The notes: generated from the letters alone by a model not told the origin. 64,000 bases of DNA from JAPUDQ01 sp964552765 (GCA_964552765.1 CAZKIA010000001.1:62001-126000), one strand, 5' to 3'. Positions 52,428-61,835 are shown, counted from the first letter of the stretch. Made by a program: numbers and translations.

Positions 52428-53468
52428 TTAGAACTGCCTCAGAAAATCTAATTTAGCACTCTCGAAATGTCGTACGTCTTCGATGCCGTACTTCATCATG
52501 ACGAGTCGGTCGATACCACAACCAAAGGCAAAGCCGGTGTAGACTTCTGGGTCTATGTCGGCTGCTCGCAGCACGTTGGGGTGGATCATGCCACAACCAA
52601 GCAGCTCGATCCAGCCCTCGCCACTACAAACTTTACATGCCTTATCTTTCTGCTCGCAAAATGGACATGACAACGCAAATTCAAATGACGGCTCGGTAAA
52701 CGGAAAGTAGTAAGGATTCACGCGGACTTCAAGCTTCTTGCCATAATATTCTTCGAGGAATTTTTGCAGTGTCGCAATCAGCATGCCAGCATGCACGCCT
52801 TTAGCTACATACACACCCTCGAGCTGATAAAACGTATGCTCATGCCGAGCATCCAAATCTTCATTACGAAATACCCGATCGGGCACAATTGCCGCAATCG
52901 CATCGCCAGCCTTTAGCTGGTCATAGTATTTCTTTAATACGCGATTTTGCATAGTGCTGGTGTGAGCAGGCGCAATGAGCGGGTCGCCATCTGCATCGGT
53001 TTCAATAGTCATGAACGTATCATAATCGTCTCGTGCTGGGTGACCTTTGGGAAAATTCAACGCTTCAAACATATGATATTGGTCATCAATCTCACGTGAT
53101 TCTTCCGCTACAAATCCCATTCGATTCCAGATATCAATAATGTGCCGTATCTCCGCCATAAGAGGATGAATTGTGCCACGCGAGGCGGGTAATAGCTCTG
53201 GCGGTGAAGAGTTAACATCAAATGGTGCCGTCACATCAATTGGCGACAAAGCTATTGATTCCGTATCAGCGTCGGCAACTTTTTGTTTGAGCTCTTGGCT
53301 GAGTTCATTGATCGCTTTACCTAGTGCACCACGCTCCGACGCTTCTGCCTGGGGAATCTGGGCAAAGAGTTCTTTGAGCTCTGGGGCTTTCAATATATCG
53401 GCTTTGTTTTCGAGCGTATCAAACCGTTGCAATAGTTCATCACGAACAGCGGCAATTTTCTCATTCAT
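52428..53468 (-). CDS. pheS: Phenylalanyl-tRNA synthetase alpha chain
   Basis: 346 residues: an N-terminal coiled coil (1 to about 90), then the class II catalytic core with HPLMAEIRHI, THTSTMQ-like HTSTMQNRVL, FRNEDLDARHEHTFYQLEG, and GCGMIHPNVL, GFAFGCGIDRLVMMKYG. It charges tRNA(Phe). The small anchored-protein gene ends 12 bases upstream, so both may share a transcript. Confidence 0.95.
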   Translation of the reverse strand: MNEKIAAVRDELLQRFDTLENKADILKAPELKELFAQIPQAEASERGALGKAINELSQELKQKVADADTESIALSPIDVTAPFDVNSSPPELLPASRGTIHPLMAEIRHIIDIWNRMGFVAEESREIDDQYHMFEALNFPKGHPARDDYDTFMTIETDADGDPLIAPAHTSTMQNRVLKKYYDQLKAGDAIAAIVPDRVFRNEDLDARHEHTFYQLEGVYVAKGVHAGMLIATLQKFLEEYYGKKLEVRVNPYYFPFTEPSFEFALSCPFCEQKDKACKVCSGEGWIELLGCGMIHPNVLRAADIDPEVYTGFAFGCGIDRLVMMKYGIEDVRHFESAKLDFLRQF

Positions 53469-53480
53469 ATACGTCTTATT

Positions 53481-53705
53481 CTACCGTGATACCAAGAGGT
53501 ACGCAACGCCCACAACTATCAGCATGCAGACAATCGCGATTATCGGCCCGAGATTTTGCGATTCGTGCATTTCGGTTTCCGTCCAGTTTTCGGGCTTCTC
53601 GTATTCGATTGGTTTATCAGTCGTACGAAGTTTTTCCTGAAGTTCTGCGGCAATTCGTTCTTGCAGTTCAGATCGTGGATTTTCTTTACGGATAAATAAT
53701 GCCAT
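53481..53705 (-). CDS. Small C-terminally anchored membrane protein, 74 residues
   Basis: A charged N-terminal region of about 50 residues is followed by one C-terminal helix (about 53-72). I do not recognise it. A TACTAT lies 6 bases before ATG 53705. It is the first gene ahead of pheS. Confidence 0.7.
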   Translation of the reverse strand: MALFIRKENPRSELQERIAAELQEKLRTTDKPIEYEKPENWTETEMHESQNLGPIIAIVCMLIVVGVAYLLVSR

Positions 53706-53820
53706 GTATATATAGTAGACCGTTATAGATGATTGGTAAATGTTTGTAACTGTCGCAAATATTCATAGACGAGTGACATGTGCTATACTTCATGCATAAA
53801 GTATAAGGGAGTTATGCCAT

Positions 53821-54741
53821 ATGGCCACCAAAGCCAAGACTACGTCAAAAGCACGCACTGCTAAGACACCACGACCTGCCGCTGCAAAAGCTGCACGAAC
53901 TACCAAAAAAACAACTGTCGTCAAGACTGCACCTGTTGCAGCCGTACGAACAACTACAGAGCAAAAATCATATCGGCTCAGCAATGACCTATCCGGTGCA
54001 CAAGTCATCGGCGAAATGGTCGGTACATTCCTATTTGTCTCACTCGTTATGGCGAGTGGCGGTAATCCATTCCTGATCGGTATTGCACTTGTTGCGCTCG
54101 TTGCTGCATTCTTCGGTATCTCAGGTTCGCACTTGAACCCGGCGGTGTCATTTGGCCTATGGACAATGCGCAAGATCTCAGCAAGCAAAATGTTATTCTA
54201 CCTCATGGCACAATTTGTAGGTGCCATCCTGGCAGTATTTGCCGTTTCAGCCTTTTCGGGTAAGAACCCTAGTATCTCACTTTCTAGTTTCTTGCAGTGG
54301 GACTGGCACATTGTGTTTGCTGAAGTTATCGGTACTGCTATCTTCATGTTCATGATTGCGGCTGCACTTAACCGTTCACAAAATGACACAGCCAAAGCCG
54401 CTACAATTGGTCTCGGACTATTTGTAGCGTTAGTTATCTCAACCAGTCTTCTCCAGCAAGCTGTAACAGCCGAAAATACCAAATTTACGACCGAGCAGCA
54501 AAAAGATTCTTCAAAGGATGTCTCGACTCCTCGCCTGCTTAAGGTTGGCGGTACTATCCTCAACCCTGCCGTTGCTTTCAGCCAAACAGAAACTGAAACT
54601 CAGAACTCTGCAATGGGTACTCAGACCACATCGACTGGCGCCAGCCGCTTGACACTCGAGACACTACTCGGTGCTATGGCCGGTGCTGCACTCGGTGGAT
54701 GGCTCTACGCTCTACTGGCTCGCTATTCATCAGATAGCTAG
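53821..54741 (+). CDS. Aquaporin-like (MIP family) channel
   Basis: 306 residues. A Lys/Ala/Thr-rich cytoplasmic tail of about 55 residues precedes six helices. Both half-helix motifs are present: GSHLNPAVSFG and GTILNPAVAFS. The arginine that normally follows the second NPA (NPAR) is valine here, so the usual selectivity filter is changed. Shine-Dalgarno AAGGGAG precedes ATG 53821, with TATACT further upstream. A bidirectional terminator follows. Confidence 0.9.
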   Translation: MATKAKTTSKARTAKTPRPAAAKAARTTKKTTVVKTAPVAAVRTTTEQKSYRLSNDLSGAQVIGEMVGTFLFVSLVMASGGNPFLIGIALVALVAAFFGISGSHLNPAVSFGLWTMRKISASKMLFYLMAQFVGAILAVFAVSAFSGKNPSISLSSFLQWDWHIVFAEVIGTAIFMFMIAAALNRSQNDTAKAATIGLGLFVALVISTSLLQQAVTAENTKFTTEQQKDSSKDVSTPRLLKVGGTILNPAVAFSQTETETQNSAMGTQTTSTGASRLTLETLLGAMAGAALGGWLYALLARYSSDS

Positions 54742-54756
54742 CACTCTTTTGCTAAC

Positions 54757-54786
54757 AAAAACTCCTGATCATCTCGGGAGTTTTTT
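54757..54786. terminator. Bidirectional intrinsic terminator, aquaporin/rmuC
   Basis: AAAAACTCC (54757-54765) and GGGAGTTTTTT (54776-54786) form a stem with T-runs on both strands. It can end the plus-strand aquaporin gene and the minus-strand rmuC. Confidence 0.85.
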
Positions 54787-54802
54787 ATATGGGGATGAGT
54801 CG

Positions 54803-55873
54803 CTAGTCATCATCTTGCGGACGGTCAAGTAGTAGTGGTTCAACTGCAGGTGTCGTATCGGCAATCCGCACCACATCACGATCCATGCGAGAGAGACTCT
54901 TGTGGGCGTTATTAAAATGACCGACCGATGTACCTAAACTATTGCCGAGCTTTTGCATATATGCATCATGCGCCTGGATATGTTTACCAAGTTCAGCTAC
55001 TCGCTTCTGAATATCTTTGGCTTGTTCTTCAATCTGCAAACTCTTCAGACCTTGCATAACTGTCTGGAGATACGCGAGTAATGTCGTCGGGCTAACAATG
55101 ATAACTTTCTTGTCAATAAAAGCGTACTCTATAAGATCACGCGCATTGGTACCGGTCGCACCGACATTGTTAACTAGCAGGTCATAGTAGATAGCCTCGG
55201 ATGGAATAAACATAAAAGCGTAATCAAGTGTATTTTCACTTGGTCGGATATATTTACTTGTCTCATCAATTCGGTTTTTTAGATCTGACTTAAACGCTTT
55301 TACATGGATATCACGCTGTGTTTTGTCTTTTTCTTCAATCAGCCTATTGTAATTCTCGAGCGAAAATTTACTGTCGATTGGTATCATTCGGCCCTTATCA
55401 AGTTTAATGACAGCATCGACGATCTCACCATCTTTAAACTTATATTGCATCTCATACACATGCGGCGGCAACACATTGCCAAGCACTGTGTCGAGGTAAT
55501 ACTCACCGAGACCACCGCGCTGCTTTGGATTTTGCAGGACATTCTGCAGAGTCTTTAACTCACTAGTTACATCCATGACACGCCGGTTCGTCTCATCCAG
55601 TCTTGCGAGTTTCTGTGTCACATCAGCGATGAGTTTTGCACTCTCACCAAGTTGCTTTTCCATACTTCCCTGCATCATCACTTGAGATTTCTCAAGACGA
55701 TCACTCACCGTAGCCTGCAAGTTATCTTTGAGTGAGTCGACGGCCCGTCCTAGCTCTGTAATATCCTGCTTGATAAGCAATGATGTATCAGCTGGTTTTT
55801 GACGCGTCAACATAACGACAATCACAATAAGTAGCGCGATTACAATAATTGCTAAAAATATCGATATATCCAT
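54803..55873 (-). CDS. rmuC: RmuC-family DNA recombination protein
   Basis: 356 residues: one N-terminal helix (about 3-24), a coiled coil (about 30-115), then the RmuC nuclease-like domain with GGLGEYYLDTVLG, VDAVIKLDKG and IPIDSKFSLENY. It is a membrane-tethered protein linked to limiting inversions at short inverted repeats. ATG 55873 lies 6 bases after TATACT; ATG-like starts upstream are not needed. Confidence 0.92.
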   Translation of the reverse strand: MDISIFLAIIVIALLIVIVVMLTRQKPADTSLLIKQDITELGRAVDSLKDNLQATVSDRLEKSQVMMQGSMEKQLGESAKLIADVTQKLARLDETNRRVMDVTSELKTLQNVLQNPKQRGGLGEYYLDTVLGNVLPPHVYEMQYKFKDGEIVDAVIKLDKGRMIPIDSKFSLENYNRLIEEKDKTQRDIHVKAFKSDLKNRIDETSKYIRPSENTLDYAFMFIPSEAIYYDLLVNNVGATGTNARDLIEYAFIDKKVIIVSPTTLLAYLQTVMQGLKSLQIEEQAKDIQKRVAELGKHIQAHDAYMQKLGNSLGTSVGHFNNAHKSLSRMDRDVVRIADTTPAVEPLLLDRPQDDD

Positions 55874-55907
55874 ATGCTTAGTATAGCGCAAGCAGTGTTA
55901 GTTTGTC

Positions 55908-56381
55908 TTACCAGTTAGCAAGAAGGAGACGAATCACCACAACGGAAACAATCGTAACAATCAACGCAACTGGAAAGTTCATCAACCGATTGATCCAAGC
56001 ATAATACATGTAGGCCAGACCAAACAGTATTGCCGCATATATGATGCCTAGCCACCAACTTGTCAAACTGAGCCATACATGGAATCCCCATAACGTGGCA
56101 ACAGCAGCCAGGACAACCAGAAGTGGCCGCATAACAACAGCTCGAATCAACGCCACAAGTCCGAGGAAATTTGCAACAAGTAGCGCAATAATAACGGCAG
56201 TGATCGAGACGAAACCGCATGAAACACTATTGTTTCCACAGAGAATTGGCGTTAATACATATTTTTCTAGCCCTAACACGAGTACCCAAGAAAATATGCC
56301 CACAAACAAACCCGTAACAAATGTCTGCAACAATGTTGTCGGTACAAATGGCTGGTATTCGATGTAGCGTCGGTAATTCAT
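55908..56381 (-). CDS. Five-helix membrane protein of unknown function
   Basis: 157 residues with five hydrophobic helices and two cysteines in an external loop (CGNNSVSCG). I do not recognise it; similar short proteins are typical of this lineage. A TAATAT lies 6 bases before ATG 56381. Confidence 0.75.
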   Translation of the reverse strand: MNYRRYIEYQPFVPTTLLQTFVTGLFVGIFSWVLVLGLEKYVLTPILCGNNSVSCGFVSITAVIIALLVANFLGLVALIRAVVMRPLLVVLAAVATLWGFHVWLSLTSWWLGIIYAAILFGLAYMYYAWINRLMNFPVALIVTIVSVVVIRLLLANW

Positions 56382-56441
56382 AATCGTATATTAAGACGAA
56401 TTATATATGATTATTGTAGTTTATGCAAATAGCTGAAATCG

Positions 56442-56909
56442 TTATGCTTTTCTACGTAACGTTCGATACCATAGCGCACCAGCTAAACCAATAGCGATAC
56501 CACCGACAACATCAAGGGGCGTATGGACAAGCGCCATTACTCGCGCCACACACATCACCACCACGCATAGCGCAAGGAGGATTGTTGCGGTACGATTGCG
56601 AGTTACCCACCAAACGGCAGCCACGGCAACGGTCGCGAGCAACGCATGATCTGAAGGAAACCCAGGATTATTAATATAGGCGGCCCCCGCAGAAACGCCC
56701 TGTTCAATGAAGGGCCGGACAGTACTTGGCTGGTAGACAAGGCTGATAAGCTTTGCTATGAGCAACGACGTCAAGCCCGCCATTATGACAACAGAAATGA
56801 GGTGAAGTTTGTGCGCAGAACGCCAAATATACCACAAACCGATACAGCCAGAAATTGCTAAAATGACAAGCAATAATCCGTCAGCCAGTAGCCTAATGAG
56901 TGTGTCCAC
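56442..56909 (-). CDS. PAP2-family membrane phosphatase
   Basis: 155 residues. The three PAP2 motifs are KLISLVYQPSTVRPF, GFPSDHALLAT and RVMALVHTPLDVVGG, across five or six helices. It dephosphorylates a lipid such as undecaprenyl pyrophosphate or phosphatidate. GTG 56909 is chosen because AAGGAG lies 6 bases upstream and it overlaps the end of the DUF475 gene by 17 bases; ATG 56987 would add 26 charged residues without support. Confidence 0.88.
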   Translation of the reverse strand: MDTLIRLLADGLLLVILAISGCIGLWYIWRSAHKLHLISVVIMAGLTSLLIAKLISLVYQPSTVRPFIEQGVSAGAAYINNPGFPSDHALLATVAVAAVWWVTRNRTATILLALCVVVMCVARVMALVHTPLDVVGGIAIGLAGALWYRTLRRKA

Positions 56910-57948
56910 GTGTAACTCCTTGTTTCGTTGCCGCAATCGAGCTCGTAATCGATGTTCCGACGATGAGGATACCCGCGAGTCCTGCAATCAATTCTGGTAT
57001 ATCAACAAACAATCCTATGAGCAGAACGATTGCTAGCACGCCTATCGTGTAATGCGCTCCATGTTCAAGATAGCGATATGCGTGTAGTGTATGCCGGCGC
57101 ACCATAAATATTGTCAGTGACCTCACCCACAATGCACCAACACCAAGACCGATTGCAATCAAGATAACATTTTTTGTGACGGCAAATGCACCAATGACAC
57201 CATCAAAACTAAAGCTTGCATCAAGCACTTCGAGATATAAAAATGCCATCAAACCAGCTAAACCGCTTTTTAGCATGGCTTTACCTGTGCCCGAGGATTG
57301 CCGTCGACTAAATAACTCCGCAAGGCCATGTATCAACAAATACGTCACGATGCCAACCGATCCTGATAGTAAAACATCATGGCGGTGCGCATCACCAACC
57401 AATATCCCAACTACCAACAATAGTGCGACACAGACTGCAGTATAGAGCCACCAACGACTCATATCCTGTAGCGGTTTCTCGATTATATTGATCCAACGCA
57501 CCTTGCGCTTCTTGTCGAAAAAGAAGTGAAGACACAGCATCATCAGGAACATGCCGCCAAACGAGGCAATAGAGGCGTGGGCATTATGGAGCGCACGCGC
57601 ATATTCATCAGGCTGATTGAGCGCTAGTTGCACTACTTGATTCGCACCCAATGAAGCGGTGACCATCACGATGACAATCGGAAAGATCACGCGCATACCA
57701 AATACCGCAATAAATATCCCCAGCGTTATAAACATATTTTGCCAAAATCGCGTGACACCACTGAGCACCTTTGCATTGATAATGGCATTTTCAAAACTAA
57801 ATGTGATCTCCACAAGCATCAAGACCAGTGCGATAAATGCTTTGTCCCATCCCATATATATACCAACAAGCATGAGAGCTAGTAGTGATATAAACCCCGA
57901 AATAAAGAAAATCCTAAAAGGGTGGTGAGGGTGAACAAGATGCTTCAT
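56893..57948 (-). CDS. TerC-like DUF475 membrane protein
   Basis: 351 residues, about nine helices. Two repeats carry the acidic transmembrane motifs EITFSFENAIINAKVL and LDASFSFDGVIGAF, typical of TerC/DUF475 proteins, which are linked to metal (manganese, tellurite) handling. A TATACT lies 9 bases before ATG 57948. The PAP2 gene is coupled downstream. Confidence 0.88.
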   Translation of the reverse strand: MKHLVHPHHPFRIFFISGFISLLALMLVGIYMGWDKAFIALVLMLVEITFSFENAIINAKVLSGVTRFWQNMFITLGIFIAVFGMRVIFPIVIVMVTASLGANQVVQLALNQPDEYARALHNAHASIASFGGMFLMMLCLHFFFDKKRKVRWINIIEKPLQDMSRWWLYTAVCVALLLVVGILVGDAHRHDVLLSGSVGIVTYLLIHGLAELFSRRQSSGTGKAMLKSGLAGLMAFLYLEVLDASFSFDGVIGAFAVTKNVILIAIGLGVGALWVRSLTIFMVRRHTLHAYRYLEHGAHYTIGVLAIVLLIGLFVDIPELIAGLAGILIVGTSITSSIAATKQGVTRGHTH

Positions 57949-57965
57949 TACACAAGTAGTATAGC

Positions 57966-58361
57966 TTATTTTTCCTTACGATCATCGGCTTTAGCCATCT
58001 GCCATGGCCAGCGCCCTTCAATCTCCATCTGAAATTCAATGCTTAGGAAAGCTCGCACCAAAACGATCAGTGCTAAGACGATCACCGAATCAAGACTAAG
58101 ATCACCACCAACAGACCGAATAATATCACCAGCAACCAGGAATTCTAGTCCAATCAAGATGCTTCTTGCGAGGCTCCAGCGATACGAATTATATAAATCT
58201 GTTGATTTTACATTATTAAAGAATTTTATTACTACACTAATAGTAGCAATTACTGCTCCAATCAAGATTGCAACGATACCAATAAAATCTAAAAATAGTC
58301 CTATATTTTGTGTAAAATCTTGAAAGTTAAACATCGCATACGCAACCGCTACATCTTGCAT
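57966..58361 (-). CDS. DUF1622-family membrane protein
   Basis: 131 residues with three helices; AILIGAVIATISVVIKF and SLARSILIGLEFLVAGDIIRS are the family hallmark. Function unknown. GAGGAG lies 10 bases before ATG 58361. Confidence 0.85.
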   Translation of the reverse strand: MQDVAVAYAMFNFQDFTQNIGLFLDFIGIVAILIGAVIATISVVIKFFNNVKSTDLYNSYRWSLARSILIGLEFLVAGDIIRSVGGDLSLDSVIVLALIVLVRAFLSIEFQMEIEGRWPWQMAKADDRKEK

Positions 58362-58446
58362 CTATATTCTCTCCTCATCATCGTATAATTGTTTATGCTT
58401 TTTCTCACTATAGCATAGCTACTACTCAAGATGATACTATTAACAC

Positions 58447-59367
58447 ATGCTACAGTACCTCTCCTCTACGATCGTTGATGCTCCTATCTCGGCCCAACCC
58501 GCATTAAAAGATGGTCAATGGATACGCTGCGAAAAACCAGATGAGGCCGAAACGGCTGAGCTTGTCGCCCTTGGGCTCGATGCCGATCTTATCAATGATG
58601 CACTCGATCCACATGAGGTACCACGTATCGAGCAAACCGATGGAGTACTGTATTTTATTACCCGCGTACCCGACGTTGGGGATGCGTTTAACAGCTTCAC
58701 GACACCAATCATGTTTGCGTTAACCGGCGATCATATCATCACATTGAGTCGTGATTCACTCGGGCGATTATGGCAGCCATTCATTGACTCACAACGTATT
58801 ACTACCCTTAAGCACCGGCAGCTGCTCCTGCTGATGCTCGACATGATCTCACAGCAATACTATTCTCGTGTCTCGGCTATCAATCGCCAAACACGTGCCG
58901 CGACGTCAGACCTCGGCGCACTCGGTTCGCGCGATATTGCAACCCTTGTCGAATATGAACGCAAGCTCAATGATTACCTTGACGCACTTATCCCTGCTAA
59001 CGCTGCAACTGAGAAGTTGCTATCAGGAAAATTCCTCAAACTTACCGAAGACGACCGCGATCTTGTCGAAGACCTTTCGATTGACCTCGAACAAGTGATT
59101 GTCCGCTGTAAGAGCCTTCTGCGTACGATTACCAATGTTCGTGATAGCTATCGAGCTGTTATGGATACACGCCTGAACGAAACAATTCGCCTACTAACCG
59201 TCATCACTCTTGCTGTCACAATTCCGACAATGATTTCCGGACTCTTTGGTATGAATGTCGCCCTGCCGTCAGTGGTTGAAAACCCGGCAATGTTCTGGGC
59301 GATTGCAGCTGTGAGTATCTTCGTTAGTATGTGCCTGGTTTATTACTTCTTGCGGCGTCGACCATAG
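58447..59367 (+). CDS. corA: CorA-family magnesium/cobalt transporter
   Basis: 306 residues: a long cytoplasmic alpha/beta and helical part, then two C-terminal helices with the GMN motif in LFGMNVALP. Forms a pentameric divalent-cation channel. A GATACT lies 8 bases before ATG 58447. MscS follows 45 bases later on the same strand. Confidence 0.92.
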   Translation: MLQYLSSTIVDAPISAQPALKDGQWIRCEKPDEAETAELVALGLDADLINDALDPHEVPRIEQTDGVLYFITRVPDVGDAFNSFTTPIMFALTGDHIITLSRDSLGRLWQPFIDSQRITTLKHRQLLLLMLDMISQQYYSRVSAINRQTRAATSDLGALGSRDIATLVEYERKLNDYLDALIPANAATEKLLSGKFLKLTEDDRDLVEDLSIDLEQVIVRCKSLLRTITNVRDSYRAVMDTRLNETIRLLTVITLAVTIPTMISGLFGMNVALPSVVENPAMFWAIAAVSIFVSMCLVYYFLRRRP

Positions 59368-59412
59368 ACAATTTGGCACCAAGCGCGCTATCCCGTACAA
59401 TACAATGTCGGC

Positions 59413-60336
59413 ATGGATGATATAGCAACAACCGTTATCAAAGAGATTCATGGGTTTTTGGTCAAACCAAACTCAATGCGTTCGCTTTTGATTTTGATTA
59501 TTTCTATCATTGTTGCGTACTGGCTTAGCGAATACGTTGCTCGGCTTATTATTCGTATCGCACAGTTTATCTCACTACGCTCTGACACCGCGACCAGCAA
59601 TGATCGACGTATTATGCTCCGGCGCATTGAAACATATTTGAGTATTAGTATTGCCCTGATCCGAGCACTTGTCATTGGTGTTGTAGCATTTTATACCTGG
59701 CAACTGCTTAGCCCTGGTGCGAACTTGTCTGCTGCGACCATCGGAGCTAGTGCATTTTTCATCGTCATCGCAAGCGCCACTGTCGGGATGATCCTGCGCG
59801 ACATTACTGCTGGTGCGGCCATGATTGCTGAGCGCTGGTTTCATGTTGGAGATTTTATTCGCATTGAACCATTTATGGACGTTGGCGGTGTTGTCGAGCG
59901 AATGACACTGCGATCCACCAAGCTTCGCAGCCTCAACGGTGAAGTCGTCTGGCTGCACAACCAACATATCCAGGGGGTCAAAGTAACACCGCGCGGATTA
60001 CGCCGCATTGCGATTGATATTTTCGCTAACAACGAAAAAGTTGGCCGTAACATTATCGAAAAAGTCATTGCCGCAATGCCTGTTGGCACGCTCAAGCTTG
60101 CTTCCAAACCAGAAATTGTTGCTAGTGAAAAATGGGGTGAAAAATTATGGCATTTTGTAGTGGTCGGGGAGACAACTCCTGGCCGCGAATGGCTGATGGA
60201 CAATTATTTTCTCAGCTCTCTCGAAGATGTCGACACCAGACGAAAAGGCCCTGCGACGTTTGTACGTAAACCCATCGCCCGCTATGCTGACGAATCCGCC
60301 GAACGCAGCTTTAAACGCGCAGTACGTATTGAGTAA
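59413..60336 (+). CDS. MscS-family mechanosensitive channel
   Basis: 307 residues: three to four helices, with the pore-lining helix in ASATVGMILRDITAGAAMIAE, then the beta-domain GDFIRIEPFMDVGGVVERMTLRST. It releases solutes on osmotic downshift. A TACAAT lies 6 bases before ATG 59413. It converges on the YcaO-like gene. Confidence 0.92.
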   Translation: MDDIATTVIKEIHGFLVKPNSMRSLLILIISIIVAYWLSEYVARLIIRIAQFISLRSDTATSNDRRIMLRRIETYLSISIALIRALVIGVVAFYTWQLLSPGANLSAATIGASAFFIVIASATVGMILRDITAGAAMIAERWFHVGDFIRIEPFMDVGGVVERMTLRSTKLRSLNGEVVWLHNQHIQGVKVTPRGLRRIAIDIFANNEKVGRNIIEKVIAAMPVGTLKLASKPEIVASEKWGEKLWHFVVVGETTPGREWLMDNYFLSSLEDVDTRRKGPATFVRKPIARYADESAERSFKRAVRIE

Positions 60337-60352
60337 TGTCTCATTAATAAAT

Positions 60353-61171
60353 TCAAAAATTATGTTGAGTAAAGACCGTAATACGCTCATCATGCCTCAT
60401 CGCTAATCGTGCAAGTAGCACTGAGGATGAATGCATAGCATTTGGCGCAATAACTTCGGTAATATATGTCCCGTCAAAAAATGTTGACCGTACCTTTAGG
60501 TTATCAAAAACAGATTTAGCACTAGAAAAACTATGATGATCTGTGCCCATATCTGCATTTGTAAACTCCAAAAGTTGTCTCGATCGACGATAGAGCTCTC
60601 CTGTATCCCAATACACCCTTTCTTCGGGCTTTCGATTCTTACGTATCCAATCGCTCGCAGTCCATGATTGAAAGCTCTCAAATATCGCTTTCTCAGCAGC
60701 ACGTTCTCCGCTAGCTGAGCATCCGCCTCCAAGTACCGCAAAGGGATATTGCTGGCTATTTGTCATAATCGCACAAGCAACGTGATAACCCGGATCAATC
60801 GATTCAACATATCCCACACATACTGAATAATCTCCAGGAATTACAATCTTATTTTTACGAAGTATCAGTGCTATTTGTTCATTACTAACTTGATCAACAA
60901 ATGGTCGATCAAGTGCCCACCACGCAGCCAAGGATACTCTTTCGATTGCCTCCTCTCGGGAATTTTTTACTGATTCCTGCTTATCAATATGTGCGGCCGA
61001 AGCAATAGCGAGGCCGCCACCAATTCCAGCTCGACCTTCCAGGTCCTCCATTAATGTCCGTACTTTTAATTCATCAACGTCAACACCAGTAGCGCAGGGT
61101 CGAAAATCTTCTCCGTCCTCTAGCCTGACTGTCTTTACTGAAGAAAATGGGGTATCAATTATTTCATACAT
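60353..61171 (-). CDS. YcaO-like protein, short form
   Basis: 272 residues. REEAIERVSLAAWWA near residue 80 matches the YcaO ExxxER-type ATP-site helix, and GGGCSASGERAAEKAIFESF near 165 matches the second conserved block ending in a Glu and aromatic/Gln region. YcaO enzymes phosphorylate peptide amides, for example in azoline-forming RiPP pathways. It is shorter than the usual 400 or so residues and lacks a C-terminal PxPxP. Assignment rests on these two blocks. No clear ribosome-binding site precedes ATG 61171; a strong hairpin lies 21 bases upstream. Confidence 0.55.
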   Translation of the reverse strand: MYEIIDTPFSSVKTVRLEDGEDFRPCATGVDVDELKVRTLMEDLEGRAGIGGGLAIASAAHIDKQESVKNSREEAIERVSLAAWWALDRPFVDQVSNEQIALILRKNKIVIPGDYSVCVGYVESIDPGYHVACAIMTNSQQYPFAVLGGGCSASGERAAEKAIFESFQSWTASDWIRKNRKPEERVYWDTGELYRRSRQLLEFTNADMGTDHHSFSSAKSVFDNLKVRSTFFDGTYITEVIAPNAMHSSSVLLARLAMRHDERITVFTQHNF

Positions 61172-61191
61172 ATTTATAACACGATTTTTTT

Positions 61192-61229
61192 GTTTGGGCT
61201 GGGCAGACACTAGTCCGCCCAGCCCAAAC
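61192..61229 (-). terminator. Strong hairpin between the GC-rich orphan and the YcaO-like gene
   Basis: GTTTGGGCTGGGC (61192-61204) and GCCCAGCCCAAAC (61217-61229) are perfect 13-base arms. It starts 11 bases after the orphan stop. On the minus strand an A-rich run follows instead of T, so it is not a standard intrinsic terminator. Confidence 0.55.
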
Positions 61230-61240
61230 GATCTTGAGTC

Positions 61241-61744
61241 TCACCTGGCGATGAGGTTCGCCGGCGCAAGCGCCTGTGCGAACGTGGCCTGCCACTCGGT
61301 TGCCTCGCTGAGGGCTTTGAGGGCACCGACGAACGCTTGCGTCAGAGCAGGATCTCGCCACAGCGATCCCTGCAATGAATCACGCACGTCCATGCCCTGC
61401 AACTCCAGGCACGCCACCTCGACCAGGCCCCGCGCCTCAGAGATCATCTGCTGCTGCTCGCCGAAGTCAACTTCGGGCGAACGAACAGATGACCAGAGAG
61501 AAGCGACAGTGCCAAGTGTGCTGACAGCATCGGAAAGCGCACGCATGCACGAGTCCAGGAGCTGAACAGCACAGACGACATCACCATTCGACAGGACCGC
61601 CTCCTCGATTGCGACATTCGCCGCATAGAAGTTGGCCGACGCACCGAACAGTGACTTGCTGTAGCTCGCCAGTTCGGCGATGTACTCAGACATGAACTCG
61701 TCTGAGATACCACCGCCGCCTGGTGGGCAGTTGATTCCTCCCAT
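61241..61744 (-). CDS. GC-rich orphan protein, 167 residues
   Basis: I do not recognise it. A glycine-rich start (GGINCPPGGGGIS) is followed by an all-helical Ala/Leu/Ser-rich domain. Shine-Dalgarno GGAGG is 6 bases before ATG 61744. Base composition stands out: 41 of 60 bases at 61261-61320 are G or C, against 26 of 60 at 61021-61080 in the next gene. It has its own promoter (61802-61830), a leader of about 50 bases and a terminal hairpin. Composition suggests transfer from elsewhere. Confidence 0.8.
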   Translation of the reverse strand: MGGINCPPGGGGISDEFMSEYIAELASYSKSLFGASANFYAANVAIEEAVLSNGDVVCAVQLLDSCMRALSDAVSTLGTVASLWSSVRSPEVDFGEQQQMISEARGLVEVACLELQGMDVRDSLQGSLWRDPALTQAFVGALKALSEATEWQATFAQALAPANLIAR

Positions 61745-61801
61745 AGCATACCTCCAAGGGAGATCGTGGGTACGACCAGGGAAGTCCCCTAATCTAATGA
61801 A

Positions 61802-61830
61802 ATGATACCAATTATTAAATTATTGGTCAA
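61802..61830 (-). promoter_or_regulatory. Promoter of the GC-rich orphan with a palindrome in the spacer
   Basis: Minus-strand -35 TTGACC (61825-61830), 17-base spacer and -10 TATCAT (61802-61807). An inverted repeat with arms ACCAAT (61807-61812) and ATTGGT (61822-61827) fills the spacer and could be an operator, or the 3' hairpin of the ABC-F transcript. Confidence 0.5.
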
Positions 61831-61835
61831 TAATA

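Noticed and set aside
59575..59967. A 130-codon minus-strand frame opposite mscS
   Set aside because: Shadow of a strongly conserved gene, low-complexity Asn/Cys-rich translation, no start signal.
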